From contig JAWZSP010000007.1 in NCBI GenBank assembly GCA_034401135.1, forward strand, positions 1 to 64,000: a DNA stretch of 64,000 nucleotides, read 5' to 3'. Positions 40,639 to 52,093 of the stretch are shown here, piece by piece. A program made the translations under genes and the position numbers. This stretch comes from Volutella citrinella (taxonomy: Eukaryota; Ascomycota; Sordariomycetes; Hypocreales; Nectriaceae). Every line of letters begins with the position of its first letter. The stretch's first letter is position 1. The notes under the pieces were generated by a model. That model did not search any database. It was not told the origin of the DNA and saw only the letters and a list, made by a program, of their open reading frames with translations.

Positions 40639-41208
40639 CTAAGTGGTGACCAAGCCCTCTAGGGATTGGAGGATGGCATAGTTGGGGTCTCCTTCCCTAG
40701 TGACGGGGAAAGTATAGGTACTGGAGGAAGTGAGATGAGCATCGCCAGCGCCTCGCACAAAAATTACAGATAGGAAAGCAGTGTAAAGACGCTCAGGCGA
40801 AACGGTCGCCAGAGAGGGCGTGTACTGGATCGAACCCGATCGACCCGCTACGTCCCAACACCCATGGGGCGCCACTGAACTCATCATTTTCATCTGGGAG
40901 CTCGAACCGGGGTTTTTGATGTAGTTGGTTGGCTCAAGGACTTGGGCTGTTGTTGTAGTTGTTGACAGAGTGGTCGATTCTTCAGATCGGGAGACAGTGC
41001 TGGATTCGGTCTGCGGTGTCTCAGATGTCGTGGTGGACGATACTTCGCTATCTGAGGTGGTAGTGGAAGTTGTCTCGAATGAAAGGGTAGACTCCGATGT
41101 TGAGACGGATAGGATGGCGGTTGTTGTCTCCCACAGTGTCGCGCTGGTACTGTCGCTGCTGGTCGTGGATGATGGTTTCACGCTGTGACTGCTGCTGTCC
41201 ACTCGCAT
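40639..41208 (-). CDS. Ser/Thr-rich surface or secreted protein, probably partial
   Basis: Residues 1-95 are over half Ser and Thr, as in glycosylated cell-wall stalks. Then PTNYIKNPG resembles the start of a fungal C-terminal beta-sandwich (carbohydrate-binding-like) domain, which is truncated. No signal peptide is visible at ATG 41208. A further minus-strand segment at 41379-41620 containing GMTCQASSGQSRFLLSIQYN could be an upstream exon of the same gene, but I could not join the two with good splice sites. Could equally be a relic. Confidence 0.35.
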   Translation of the reverse strand: MRVDSSSHSVKPSSTTSSDSTSATLWETTTAILSVSTSESTLSFETTSTTTSDSEVSSTTTSETPQTESSTVSRSEESTTLSTTTTTAQVLEPTNYIKNPGSSSQMKMMSSVAPHGCWDVAGRSGSIQYTPSLATVSPERLYTAFLSVIFVRGAGDAHLTSSSTYTFPVTREGDPNYAILQSLEGLVTT

Positions 41209-42586
41209 TGAGGAAGGACAGTGCAGACATCCTTAGAGTTGAGTCCCAGGAGGTGTTTAACAAGCGCAACTACCATCTGCCGTCTGTCCCCGGAGACTTC
41301 GCATCCGTGCCTCCGGTGATTTGAAGCACAGCCAGCGGCGGATGGAATCCAGCCTTGCTAACATCGAACAAACAGATGCTAGTCCACAAGCCTACGCCCC
41401 AAGACCCAGTCTGCAGAATCATCCCCCTCATCCACCCGGCAGACTGGGTCGAGTCGGAAATGTGATCGCAACCTTCCCATAACCTGTCTTGTACAGCAAT
41501 GAACCGCCGTAACGGTCCCGTTGTATTGAATGCTCAGTAGGAAGCGCGACTGCCCGCTCGAAGCCTGGCAGGTCATGCCCCGAGGGACGTCGGGGAGTCT
41601 CGCGCGTTGCGTCTGACCAATAGACGGTTTGGGTCAGGGTGCCACAGCGGAGACGTCTGTGATACGTCCACTGCTATCTTCCGTGTAGTTCGGAATGTTC
41701 ATGTTCGCACTGTGCACGTACCTCGTAGAGGTTGCTGAAATCAATGCGACCTCTCATATTACTTGTCTGCTGTCTCGCTTTCCAGTGTCCGTCGCTCTAG
41801 CCTTGAGATCGCTTCCAGTTATTTTGAATTTCTTTGTTCCTGCCTTTGTTCTGGTACCCATCTTCTCTCAGTTGCTCCTGTTCTCTTGGTGCATGCCGCC
41901 CAGCCTGAGCTTTCCTTTTTTAGATTTTGTACTGTCCTGGAAGGAGCGACAGTTCAGCTCTGACTTCGGTCCATTGCGAAAATCCATAGTCGTCTACTAG
42001 CTTCTCTCACACTTCTTCTACCTTCTAGTTGGTGAGGAAAGAAAAGCCAAAATATTCATTTATTCTATGTGGCCTATAGAAGCTTGAACATCGACATCGC
42101 ACGAACGACTAGCGGAGATGTGTGCGATCAACGATAATCGTGATAAATAGAGCAAGTGCCTCGGTTCGAGCTGTCCGTTAAGATCACGTGCCTAGTCAGT
42201 GACTTAGAGACCAACCAGGGGCCGTTGTCGCAAGGCAAGCCTAGAACGGGCATCGATGCTATCAACGGCGGGCTAGTTGAGAAACTAGCCGGGAAAAGAA
42301 GGGACTGCAGGGCGGTAGCGTCAAACAGGGGGGTGTCAGGTTCGAAGTAGCCAATGATTCTCCACGATTCTGCTGCAACCCGGGCGAGCTGAAGCTCAAA
42401 CTGGACAGGCGTGGCGGTGGCACTTGCGGCACGCCCGGCAGGGCAGGGTGGCAGAAGCTGCCAAGACTCAAGCGAGCCGGCGCCCGTCGCCTTTTTCATT
42501 GCCTGCTTGCCTGTGTTCCTCCTCCTGCCTTGCTCGCAAGCACCTCTTTGTAGGAGGGGACGTGCTTCAGCACTCCATCGCCCAGC
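41209..42586. other. Mostly unassigned; possible exon on the minus strand near 41379-41620
   Basis: Frames here are short and overlapping. 42340-42580 may include the lost 5' part of the membrane-protein gene, as a CTTTGTAG acceptor-like site lies just before its ATG. Confidence 0.35.
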
Positions 42587-44524
42587 ATGATCACCACGGA
42601 CGTCTTCTTCATCCGGTCCTCGATACCGTTGTACCACAATGCCGTCAAGTCCATCATCTTCAGGCTCGCCGAGCTGTTCATGGCCATGTTCATCTACAAG
42701 TCGTTCAGCCTGCTGGCCGCCAGCTCACGCCAGTTCACCGCGTATCTGATGTTCACCGAGGACTACATCCAACGCGCTCTCTTCGTCGCGTCTCGGGGCG
42801 TCTCGCGGGCTGGTCTGGTCGTGCTCGTCTTCACCCTTCTCAACATCGTCGCCTCGCTCTACGGCACCATGCTCTGGGCCCTGGACGCCCCCGGCTACGT
42901 CTTCCGCGCCTCCGAGGCCACCATGGCCGACTATCAAAGCCAGCGCAGCGCCGCGCCGCCGTACATTGTTGAGCTGAACCTTGGCCGAACAGATGGTAGC
43001 TCGCTGCAGCAAATAAATAACTCGCTTCCGCAGACGCTGGGCGCCGACCTGTTCCGCCCCGGGCTCAATTACACCCTGACGGGACGGGTCGATGTACAAG
43101 CGCGCGGCGGCAAGCCCCAGATTGTCCAGCCCACGCAGTCCCGGGTGGGTGCGCGCATCTGGCTCGATACCGACGGCTTCTCCGTCTCGCCTGATAGCTA
43201 TAGCATGCTACCGACCACCCCTCAGGTGGGCAACGCCACCAGCAGCGACACCTTTCCGGCGTCGTGCATCCGCACCGGACAAGGCGTGATGCTCTGGAAC
43301 TGCACCTTCAGCAACGCCTTTTCCTCCGCATATGCTGCCGATATTGTAGGGAAGCCCGAGGTCCACTGGGACGATGAGTCCGACGGGCAGCTCCAGTCGC
43401 GATACATCACGCCCAACCGAGTTGACAACATCTGGTCTTCATTTGGCGGAGGCGGAGGCTCGGCTCTCATGATGCAAGTCTTCACCGTCACCAAGGGGAA
43501 CCGCCGTCATACCTTTGCCGAGTCGGCCATCAAGGCCACGATGCTGACGTCGCCGGGCGTTCCCTTTGCCCGCAATGAGGTCCTCGACATGGTCCAGCGC
43601 ACCTGGAGCCCCAACGAGACACTCTGGGACGATCCGCAGGTTGGGCTGATTGTCGACGACATGATGCGCGCGCAGGCCAACAGCTCAAGCTACCAGTCTG
43701 GTGCCAACGGCCTGAGCAACGGCAACCTGACGGCGTTGCAGTCCAGCTGGGGCCTGTTTACCGTAGAGGTTTCAGGCAACCAGGTGTACACGCTGCTTAG
43801 CATCAGTAGCACCAACATCACGCTCCTGCGATCCGAGACGCTCGACAAGGCGCCGACGCCCTTGGGGGCCTGTGACCGCGGCTCGTTCCAGAATGAGGCC
43901 TTTGGCGGAAAACTGTCACAGACCGACTGTGCTGCGTCGTCGCAGGTTGTGGCAAGCAACAACAACAAGGCGCGCTTTTTCGGCCAAGTTGATACCGCCG
44001 CCGTGCTCATCTGCCATGGGCTGGGCGACGGACGCTCCAACTCGAGCGCTCAGTCGCTCAACAAGGACGCGCTGCAGTGGATCTGGGACTCGTCCGAGGC
44101 CGTTGCCTCGCTTCTCGTGGCCCGCGGTTTCGCCATGGGCGTCAATCCGGCCCTCGTCACGATCCGCGTTGATAAGTTGATGGCGGCCATGTCAGCTCTC
44201 CAGCTGTTTCTGGCCTGCCTAACTGTAGCTCTGGCCGCCATGTCCTGGCTGGCGCTTGTGTTCCTTGCGGATCCTCACTGGTCAAACTCGCTGCTTGCCA
44301 ACATTGTGCATACAACAACCGGCACCGCCAAGAGCCCGGGTTATATGCTGACGCCGCCTCGCGTGGGGCTGTCGACGGAGGGAAGCAAGACGGTCCTCAC
44401 CGTGGAGGATCACAAAATTGGATTGGTTGATCCGGCCAGCGAACAGGCGGTTCCTTTGATTTCGTCGTCAACCGCCCCTGCTTTTACGCTGGAGGGACAG
44501 ACTATTGATAAGCAGGATATGTAA
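42587..44524 (+). CDS. Fungal integral membrane protein of unknown function, 645 aa
   Basis: The single frame has an amphipathic N-terminal segment (about 22-46), a clear membrane helix at about 75-97, a long polar domain with many N-glycosylation sequons (NNS, NYT, NAT, NCT, NET, NLT, NIT), and a second membrane helix near 545-570 before an 80-residue tail. The topology suggests both ends are cytoplasmic and the 450-residue middle is luminal or extracellular. The protein family is common in ascomycetes but unnamed. An acceptor-like site upstream leaves open a missing 5' exon. It is intact, unlike most neighbours. Confidence 0.7.
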   Translation: MITTDVFFIRSSIPLYHNAVKSIIFRLAELFMAMFIYKSFSLLAASSRQFTAYLMFTEDYIQRALFVASRGVSRAGLVVLVFTLLNIVASLYGTMLWALDAPGYVFRASEATMADYQSQRSAAPPYIVELNLGRTDGSSLQQINNSLPQTLGADLFRPGLNYTLTGRVDVQARGGKPQIVQPTQSRVGARIWLDTDGFSVSPDSYSMLPTTPQVGNATSSDTFPASCIRTGQGVMLWNCTFSNAFSSAYAADIVGKPEVHWDDESDGQLQSRYITPNRVDNIWSSFGGGGGSALMMQVFTVTKGNRRHTFAESAIKATMLTSPGVPFARNEVLDMVQRTWSPNETLWDDPQVGLIVDDMMRAQANSSSYQSGANGLSNGNLTALQSSWGLFTVEVSGNQVYTLLSISSTNITLLRSETLDKAPTPLGACDRGSFQNEAFGGKLSQTDCAASSQVVASNNNKARFFGQVDTAAVLICHGLGDGRSNSSAQSLNKDALQWIWDSSEAVASLLVARGFAMGVNPALVTIRVDKLMAAMSALQLFLACLTVALAAMSWLALVFLADPHWSNSLLANIVHTTTGTAKSPGYMLTPPRVGLSTEGSKTVLTVEDHKIGLVDPASEQAVPLISSSTAPAFTLEGQTIDKQDM

Positions 44525-44812
44525 ATATATACAGTTTACTTGAATACCTTTACTTTTACTATACCGCCAGTTCCTGTCTTGCCTTGGGGTGTGCCTGTAC
44601 TGACAGCCCTGTCTTCAGCTTGCTGTGCCCCAAGACGACGGAACCTCATATAATGACGACCTCGCTGCTGCCTCGCTAGATGAGGTAGTCCAAGACACCG
44701 CTGTGAGACACCCATCGACGCTACAGACCCCCAAGTGGCACTCTCGCAATATGTGGTCTCCTGTTCCTCACAGCCATGTGAAGTACCGTGCTTTGGTCAT
44801 CACTGCTAGATG
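44525..44812. other. Intergenic, nothing recognised
   Basis: Short downstream region of the membrane-protein gene; no feature supported. Confidence 0.4.
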
Positions 44813-44900
44813 CTTACACCTTATGGTCGGCTCCCGCAGCCAATAATAGTTCCACAAGCTTGCGGTTGGCGCAAACAATGGCCCAATACATAGGGTTCTT
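44813..44900 (-). pseudogene. Single ankyrin-repeat remnant
   Basis: The minus strand encodes NPMYWAIVCANRKLVELLLA followed by AGADHK, a near-consensus ankyrin repeat. Flanking sequence in the same frame has stops on both sides. Remnant of a larger ankyrin protein. Confidence 0.6.
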
Positions 44901-46183
44901 ACCCCCCCTCGTTGCGGAAGTCGACTCGATCGCCGCAGGGATCCTATCCAGAAGCCCATCCAAGCTTGAGAAAGCGAAAAACTTGGGGATGCTAGCTGCC
45001 TCTATCTAGTGTATTGCATTCAACTAAGACAAGTTCGAACAGAGGGACCGCCAGGAGTCGAGAATATAGGTGGCCAAGCTGGACGAGTTCTTGTGTGGTT
45101 GGAACTCGTTTGTATGGTGTGTGGCGCTTCTAACAAAACCACCTGAACGAACGAGTCATTGACTTCGACCGAAAGTTTCCTAGGAGCCAGTTGTCCAGGA
45201 CGGTCCGCAACGAGCCCTTGGTGCTGGTTAGCAGCCAAGCCCTGCCGTCCACGGTGCAGCAAAGCGCAATCTACTTTAGGGAGTTCTATAACTACAGCAA
45301 GCGGAAGACTGTGCCTAATCTGACCTTGGCCCAAGCGGCCAATTTTGCCGGGATGTCTCCCGACTACATCATCCACATCAACCTTCCTCTGGTTTCATCC
45401 CTGGAGCTTGGGTCATAGTACGAGAACCTCCGGCCCACAGGACGCGATAAATAGGTCTACAGTCACCACATGCGAGCATTGGCTACAACTACTCATTATT
45501 TGGCCCTTGGAGGGGCCAACGCTGCACAAGTTCAACAAGGACATTGGTATCCATAACTGGATACTGCCCAGGTAATCCGTGCACCAGATGATGAATCCAA
45601 GTGGCTTCTCCTGAACCTCGATAGTACGCGGCCTGGGCTTTTATGATGATTGTTGGCCAGTTTGGCACACCTACCCGGGGAGCTTTACGCTTTCTAATCT
45701 AACGGCTGCCTAACTGGCGACTTCTCCGTGACTCTATTACCGCCTTCAAGAATACTCGCATGGTTGGCATCGGGATTCCCCAACAAGTCGCTTCAGTAAA
45801 CCCATGTGACCTATAGGGACTAAAATGTGTGCAAGATATCCTCTCCGGCATCCAGGATGCTATCAGCTCAAGCACTATCGGGCAAGCTGCAGTCTACGAC
45901 TACTACTCTCCGCCTGCACGCGAGTATCCTCCTCGACTAAAGCACCACAATGGCCCATCTTACCCCGGCAGTAGTTCAATATCCCGTGACGAGTACCAAT
46001 TTGGCACCCAACCAGTTAGGTCCAATCCAGCCAGCTGTCGGGAGCCCAACGGTTCGCCAGGGGGTAGGTATGGCGAAATTGAAGTTTGGATGTTGCTGGG
46101 CTCAATACTTTCGGCACCTTGAGAGAGCTGGGCCTTGATTAAGAACCACTGCCTGCTTCAACTTGACTGGTGCTTAGTCCACC
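44901..46183. other. Unassigned, relic-like
   Basis: A short frame at 45191-45418 is open but matches nothing known to me. The rest shows no coding signal. Confidence 0.4.
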
Positions 46184-46567
46184 ATGTTGATGATATGCAT
46201 GATTCTCCCCGTCGTGCTTCACTTGAGGCTCATGAATTCAAGCAAGCTGCAGTGCGGAGAATGGCAAATGCCAAAGGTAATCCGAAAGCCTGTCAATATC
46301 TTGGCACTCCTAATCTATCTCTTCATCTTCGCTTCCATGATGATTCCATCGACATATCCCATCACCACTACCAACATGTGAGCTACGAACCCCAGGAAAG
46401 GTAAAAGTGCCATCAGCCGTTAGCTAACGCAATTTCCCAGGAACTATGCCTCCGTAATCCTCAGCGGTGCGTTGTTCATTGCCGTTGGTTCGTGGTACGG
46501 TTATGGCAAGAAGCATTATGTAGGTCCCGTCGTCACAATCGAGGGGCAGGCACAGCGCCTGGATTAG
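46184..46567 (+). pseudogene. Amino-acid permease, C-terminal fragment only
   Basis: Residues following KPVNILALLIYLF, the STYPITTTNMNYAS motif and a final GKKHYVGPVV match the last two helices and tail of fungal APC-family permeases (GABA/choline type). A 63-bp intron (46378-46440) with GTGAGC donor, GCTAAC branch site and CCCAG acceptor is intact. The ten upstream helices are absent. A normal member is about 520 residues, so this is a 5'-truncated relic. Confidence 0.75.
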
Positions 46568-47465
46568 AAAAGGAGTCAAGGGCGGCACGACGGTACAGGA
46601 GATGAATTCTATCGTTTCTCGGGCCGTTGAGTTGGTAGATAATGTTTCGAGTATGTTACCACTACTGCCACTTGGGCGTTAGTGTGCCATGTCTAGCAAT
46701 TCCCCAAAGCCAATCCTGTCAATCAACTCAGTCCAAGTGTGTCCATCTTTTGAATTCTTTCCCTCCCTCGTCTCAAATATGCACTTACGTTAGGCGACTA
46801 CTTCAGCACTTGAGTTATCGAGTGATGCAAATGTAGTGCGCCCTTGTGCTCTTGGCAGTTGCTAAGCTAGTAGATGCTATGTAATGATGCTGCGTCCACA
46901 GGTGCACGCAACGTTTGGCACTCTTGTGTCCTTGTGCCAGGATGCAGAATGAGCAATCCCACGACAAGTCTTGTGGATGGATGCATGAGTCCTGCCTCGG
47001 TACCATCAGGCTGGTCGTAGAAACCGTGCAACGACGAACATGCTGAACCTTTGGCCAGCAGTGCGCATCTCGCTCTGCCTATGCTCTGCTGGATGCAAGA
47101 CCTGCTTTCCCAAATGATACTCGTTGGCGTGGCACATGGGATTCCATTATTTCCCGGCGTAATTCAATCCGCACGCCAGGGGTGTGCAGGAACGGGGCTT
47201 GCATGCTAATGCGTGCTGTCGGATTCCCGAACTTCCTGGTGCATCGGCCGGAGACTCTCCTCTATCTGAACTCCGGAGGCGCCCTAGTACTCGCGGCGGG
47301 TGTCGCAAGGATGCAGCCTTGTTCAAGAGTGGCATTTCCTGGTATATCAAGGTGGTGAATGCGTTCCCCAGCACGCACAGCCAAGGTGCCTCAAGCCGTC
47401 GTTCCCGCACCCACCCTTGACCCCTTCAGAAAGAGTGGTCTCTTGGTTCGTAAAATGCTTGGATC
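46568..47465. other. Intergenic, nothing recognised
   Basis: No supported feature between the permease and monooxygenase relics. Confidence 0.4.
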
Positions 47466-48710
47466 TCAACCGATTCTCATCGCCGGCGCCGGATCATCGG
47501 CCTGTCCCTGGCGCAGGCACTGAAGAAAGTTGGTCGACACCGAGATCCCCGAACATGATATAGCTTCGTTGGTTGACGAGCTCCCAGGAAGGAATCCCTT
47601 TCCGAATTTTCGATCGCGATGAGCACGTTGATTCGCGACCCCATGGCTGGGCCCTAAGCGTGTGGGCAATGGATGCCATCGATGCTTGCCTGCCTGCGAG
47701 CCTCCTCGCCCGAGTCACAGACGCTGAGGTGGATCCGGATGTGGCTCACAGGGACAACCCCATGTTCTCCCGCATGAACCTGAAGACGGGCGAAAGAGTG
47801 CTGCATCTCCCGCTTTCGCCCAACAACAAGCGTATCCACAGGGAGAAGTATCACAAGTTTCTCCTCGCTGGCATCGACGTGGAGTGGAACAAGGCTGTGT
47901 CCAAGTTCGACCTCACCGACGCCGGTATCACCGTCACGTTTCGAGACGGAACGACGGCGGATGGAATGATGCTGGTCGGCGCTGACGGGGCCACTTCAAT
48001 GACAAGAAAGCTGCTCTGCGGGGACAGCGGCAACTTGGAGTAGCTCCCCATCCGCTTCATGGGAGTGACGGTCAAGCCTACAAAGGAAGAGCTCGCGCCC
48101 CTGATGGCCATTGATCCCCTAGTCTTCCAGGGAACCTGTCGTGGCCAGTGCGAAAGCCCGCGGATGAGATCCCGGAAACCAACGCGGCGAGGCTCGCGAA
48201 GCTCAAGGATTTTGCCACGACCTTTGCCGAGCCCTTCCGAAGCGCGTTTATGCGGATCCCCGACGACACCGAGGTGGTCGAGATCAAGCTGAGGGACTGG
48301 GCTACTATGGAGTGGCCCAACAACCAGGGTCGGACGACGCTGATTGGCGATGCTGCCCATCCGATGGTCATGTATAAGGACACTACTTGTTTGAGCGGCA
48401 AGCTTCAGGACGCTAAGGTAACTATAGATCGTGGGACCAGGGCATCACCGACGTGCACTTCCTCAAGGACCGCCTCGTGGACATGTGGAGGAGTTCCACC
48501 TTGAAGGAGCCTATCTCGCTCGAGGAAACCATTGACCTATATGATAGCGATGTAAGAGATAGAGTTAGATGGTCTGTGGTTAAGAGTCGCATTGCTTGTC
48601 TGGACTGCTACGACTTTACCAAGGTAGCTGCCGATGCCGAAATGTACGAGAGGCGGGAGAACGACAAGCTGGTTAGCTACCGGAACCCCAATGGTACCAG
48701 GGTCAAGTAG
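47466..48710 (+). pseudogene. FAD-dependent monooxygenase, broken
   Basis: An N-terminal PILIAGAG dinucleotide-binding motif is followed after a one-base shift by GLSLAQALKK. The long segment from 47573 carries RPHGWALSVWAMDAID and the MLVGADGATS motif, and IGDAAHP (about 48343-48363) is the FAD-ribityl motif. TAG interrupts at 48041-48043 and the frame shifts again after it. These are the marks of class A flavoprotein monooxygenases often found in secondary-metabolite clusters. With at least two shifts and a stop it cannot make a full protein. Confidence 0.8.
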
Positions 48711-49164
48711 AATAGGTGCTGGAGTTTTTGGATTTTCGGGAGTAGTAGAAGCTATTAGATGAATGCAGATGGTTGAGGCACACAAATCTGGCCCGGGATG
48801 TGCCGTGTTAGTTCGGAAGGAGCTCACGTTATGTTGCGTGGTGTTTGGGGCGAAGAGCAAATTCCCATCCCAACACTTTGGTCCCTACATCTCTGTAGGT
48901 CCAGAATATGCGGCGAATTTCCTCCTTTTTGATACTCTTTTTTTGCTCATTTTGTTCCAAGATTATGCTGCCTAGGGTAGGCCCAAGCCACCCACTAATG
49001 TTCAGAAGCACGTGATAACAACTGGCTTAGCAGACCTGATAAAGCCCCCTGTACCTCTACACCTTAATAACATGGAATAGGTACCCTACTTCAGTCTTCC
49101 AAGTTACCCCATTCAATTTACCCCCACCCTTGACGCTATTGTACTACTACCGGGCGTTAATTAA
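48711..49164. other. Intergenic, nothing recognised
   Basis: Spacer between two relics; T-rich tract near 48930-48960. Confidence 0.4.
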
Positions 49165-50731
49165 GGCTTGAGCACTCCCAAGTTCCGCGGGTTCGCGCTG
49201 GCACTCGTCAATTTGCCCGCTGTCATCTCACTTCTGGTAAGAATGAGAAATGAAAGCGAGAATCTAGAAAAGGCTGACCGCGTCGACTGAAGGCCGGTGC
49301 CAAGGTGTCTGAAGCTATCCTGGCAGATCTCGGGTGGCGCTGGGGATACGGAGTCTGGTCTATCCTGGTACGTTAAATCCTGAGTAAACCTCCACTGCAA
49401 GTTGGCTTCTCCATTTACACATGCAATGGCAGTTTCCAGTAACGGCTCCCGCTCTCGCTATCAGTCTCTTCATATTCAGGCGGAGAAAATCTAGCAGCAG
49501 GGAGGCAAGTCTGGCGGCTCGTTCCCGCCAAGCACTAAGGAGTCTCCTACGCGAGGATCTGGTCGGTATTTTCCTCCTCATTGCTGGCATTTCGCTATTT
49601 TTGCTCCCAATCCCCCTTGAGCAAGGGGGCGTCAGCGAATATGCTAGCGCGAGACTCATTGTGCCCACTGTCATCGGCTTCTTGGTCATTGTAGCCTTCG
49701 TTGTCTGGGAAGTCAAGTTCGCAAAGCTGCCACTCCTGCCCCTGGAGATTCTCTCAAACAGGACCATTATCTCAATATTAGGCGGTAAGAACCCTCTCTC
49801 TAATTCATACATTCCTCACTGGCATATTATCATACTAACAACCTTAGCTAATTTCTTGTCTTCTATCGGCGCCATTTTGGCCTCGACATATTTTTATGCC
49901 TTCCTCATGGTGGAGAGCAATCTCAGTATATCCAACGCCAGCTATATTAGTATGACAATGGCCCTCGTGTCCCAGTTGACGGGTCTCGTCTACGACACCC
50001 TCATGATCCGTTTCAAGCACCTGAAGTGGTTGATGATGTTCGGAGTAGGCATTCATCTCGTTGGCCGCGGGATCCAATATGCCTTTCCCAACCCCGAGAC
50101 CCAAATGGGCGGCTTGATCGCATCGCAGATCTTGGTTGGCTTGGGCGTGGGTATCGAAATTCACTACCTTACCGCAATGCAGGCTGTTGTCACGGCCAAG
50201 GGTCAGTCACCCTGCATCTTCCGCAACGGCACCAGTAGTCGTCCTATTCGGCCTGCTGACTCGACTCTAGAACACCCGATTATTCTGGCTGCATCCTTCG
50301 TTGCCGCAAATGTTGGCGGCGCCATTGGAGGTGCCGTTTCCGGCGCAGTCTGGACGTGTATGTGACGGAGATCCCACGCGAATGGAGGAATACCCCACCG
50401 CTGACTTTACCTGCTAGCTTTGCTCCCTGAGAGGCTCCAACAAGAGCTACCATTGGAGGTGAAAGACCAGGCACTGGCCATTATGAACTCATTGCCTCTA
50501 GCCCAGAGCTTCCCCCTAGGCTCAGTGGAGCGAAACGGGATCAAAAACGCGTACCTCTCCGTCTTCAGGATACTGATCCTCATGACCATAGTGACCACAG
50601 CTCTGGCGTTCTTGGCCATATGCTGCATGGAGGATATCAGATTGTTTGGTGACAATAAAGAGGAGGAGCCGGCGCACAACCCCGGGAAGAGGGATGTGCA
50701 GGACGCAGAGAAGGGGCAGGGTCAAGGATAG
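49165..50731 (+). pseudogene. MFS transporter (siderophore/drug type), 5' truncated
   Basis: Segments in order match the middle and end of a 14-helix MFS protein. They are KFRGFALALVNLP, GWRWGYGVWSIL, a long block from 49421 with DLVGIFLLIAGISLFLLP and WEVKFAKLPLLPLEIL, then helices to 50190, EHPIILAASFVAANVGGAIG, and a C-terminal helix ending in a charged tail at 50731. Introns with GTAAGA, GTACGT and similar donors separate them. Helices 1-4 are missing upstream. The WEAKF-type motif and spacing are most like siderophore-iron or TRI12-like carriers. Confidence 0.7.
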
Positions 50732-51682
50732 AGCCCCGAAAAGGTTCAAGAGTTGGGCGGTAAAACTCCAAACTCTGGCTAGCCGATTCGAGGGAAAGTA
50801 GTGTCAGGTGTGCCTCAGCGCCACGGGAGGTTTCTGTTTTCTTCCTCGGCCTCGGTTTCTTCTAGGGTGGCATACGTGGCTGATGTATTGTTACCGTCGG
50901 TGTTCCAGCTCACAGTTACTCCCAGTAAAGATAACATAATACATATAGTTGAAGCTCACATTCATGAACAAGTATCTACCTGTCACCGGTGGTCAATAGC
51001 TGCGCTCAGGGCCCCGACCGAGCCTGGTTTCCCCTGCCGGATCGGAATGTGGGAGGCACCGATCAGATGCCCTGGCTTGGTTTATGCTTTTGCGCCTGCT
51101 AGTTCCGTGTTCAAGAAGTTACGTGCTATACTGCTGCGTAGTTTTAGCACTAGATTCCGACCAGTAAGCCTCGGGAAAGGCAGCACGAGGTCAACACTGC
51201 CAGCGAAGACCAGACAGTTATTCTGGAGCTTGATTTTCTTGGGTGGCTCATAATGCTAGATTATCTTTTCACACCGGCTTACCCTCTACCTTACTTGGCA
51301 GTCACCCATACGTCTCCTTGGAATGCCGCCTGTTCCGCACAGTCATGCGCAGTATGCCAGTGCCTAAGAGAGGAACACGGCATGGCTGATCCGAGTCATG
51401 TACGGGCCAATGCCGCTGTCCGGCGGGATGTGATGCTGTTGATATCATCTGCATTTATCGGAGCGTTGGACAGCAGGTTTTTTATGCCTTTACGCGCTCT
51501 CAGCTAAAACAACAGCAAGATTGTTGATCTGTCTCGGAGTAGAGGGGTTAGTGGTGAATGCCACAGAAGCATGGATGAGAACTGCTCTGCTACTAATTGA
51601 TGTAACGCTGATGAGGTCGGTTCAAGTCTTCGATCTCCCGGCTGATTTTGCATCAGTGGAGGCCTCCCTGGGCGTTTACTAC
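50732..51682. other. Intergenic, nothing recognised
   Basis: Frames at 50801-51253 and 51253-51507 look random in composition. Confidence 0.45.
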
Positions 51683-52093
51683 TGGTGGTGAAATGTAAGA
51701 ACTGAAACCTGTCCATTCTCGATCCAGTGGCTGATGCGAGACTTCTGCCAGCCGAATGCCCCCAATGACTCGCACATATACTCGCGATACACGGCGCCCA
51801 ATGCGACTCGCCTCGTCGTCATCCACCTCGACCGCGTCAAGGAGGGGTGGGCCGAGACCTTGCTCAAGGATCGCCAAGTCCTTGGATCCATCATGGGCAG
51901 CTTCGAGGCCTGGCTGGGAATCCGCCCCGCCCGTCCCTTTCAGCTCCGCCTCAAGCGCCAGTCGGACACTGGCATCGAGCTCGTGAAGTGGCTGTCCGAG
52001 GAGATGCGGAACCATGAAGCTCTGAACGCCCGCAAACCTCTGGGTACGGCATCTACTGTGGAACTTACTGTAGCTTGTATTGTGTACGTATGA
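51683..52093 (+). CDS. Hypothetical fragment, about 120 aa
   Basis: ATG 51734 opens a 119-codon frame that is also open about 17 codons further upstream. The part with ATRLVVIHLDRVKEGWAE has the look of a folded domain. Family not recognised; likely part of a larger lost gene. Confidence 0.3.

Noticed and set aside
51604..51640. GGTTCAAGTC resembling a tRNA T-loop
   Set aside because: The flanking stem does not pair and no acceptor stem is present.
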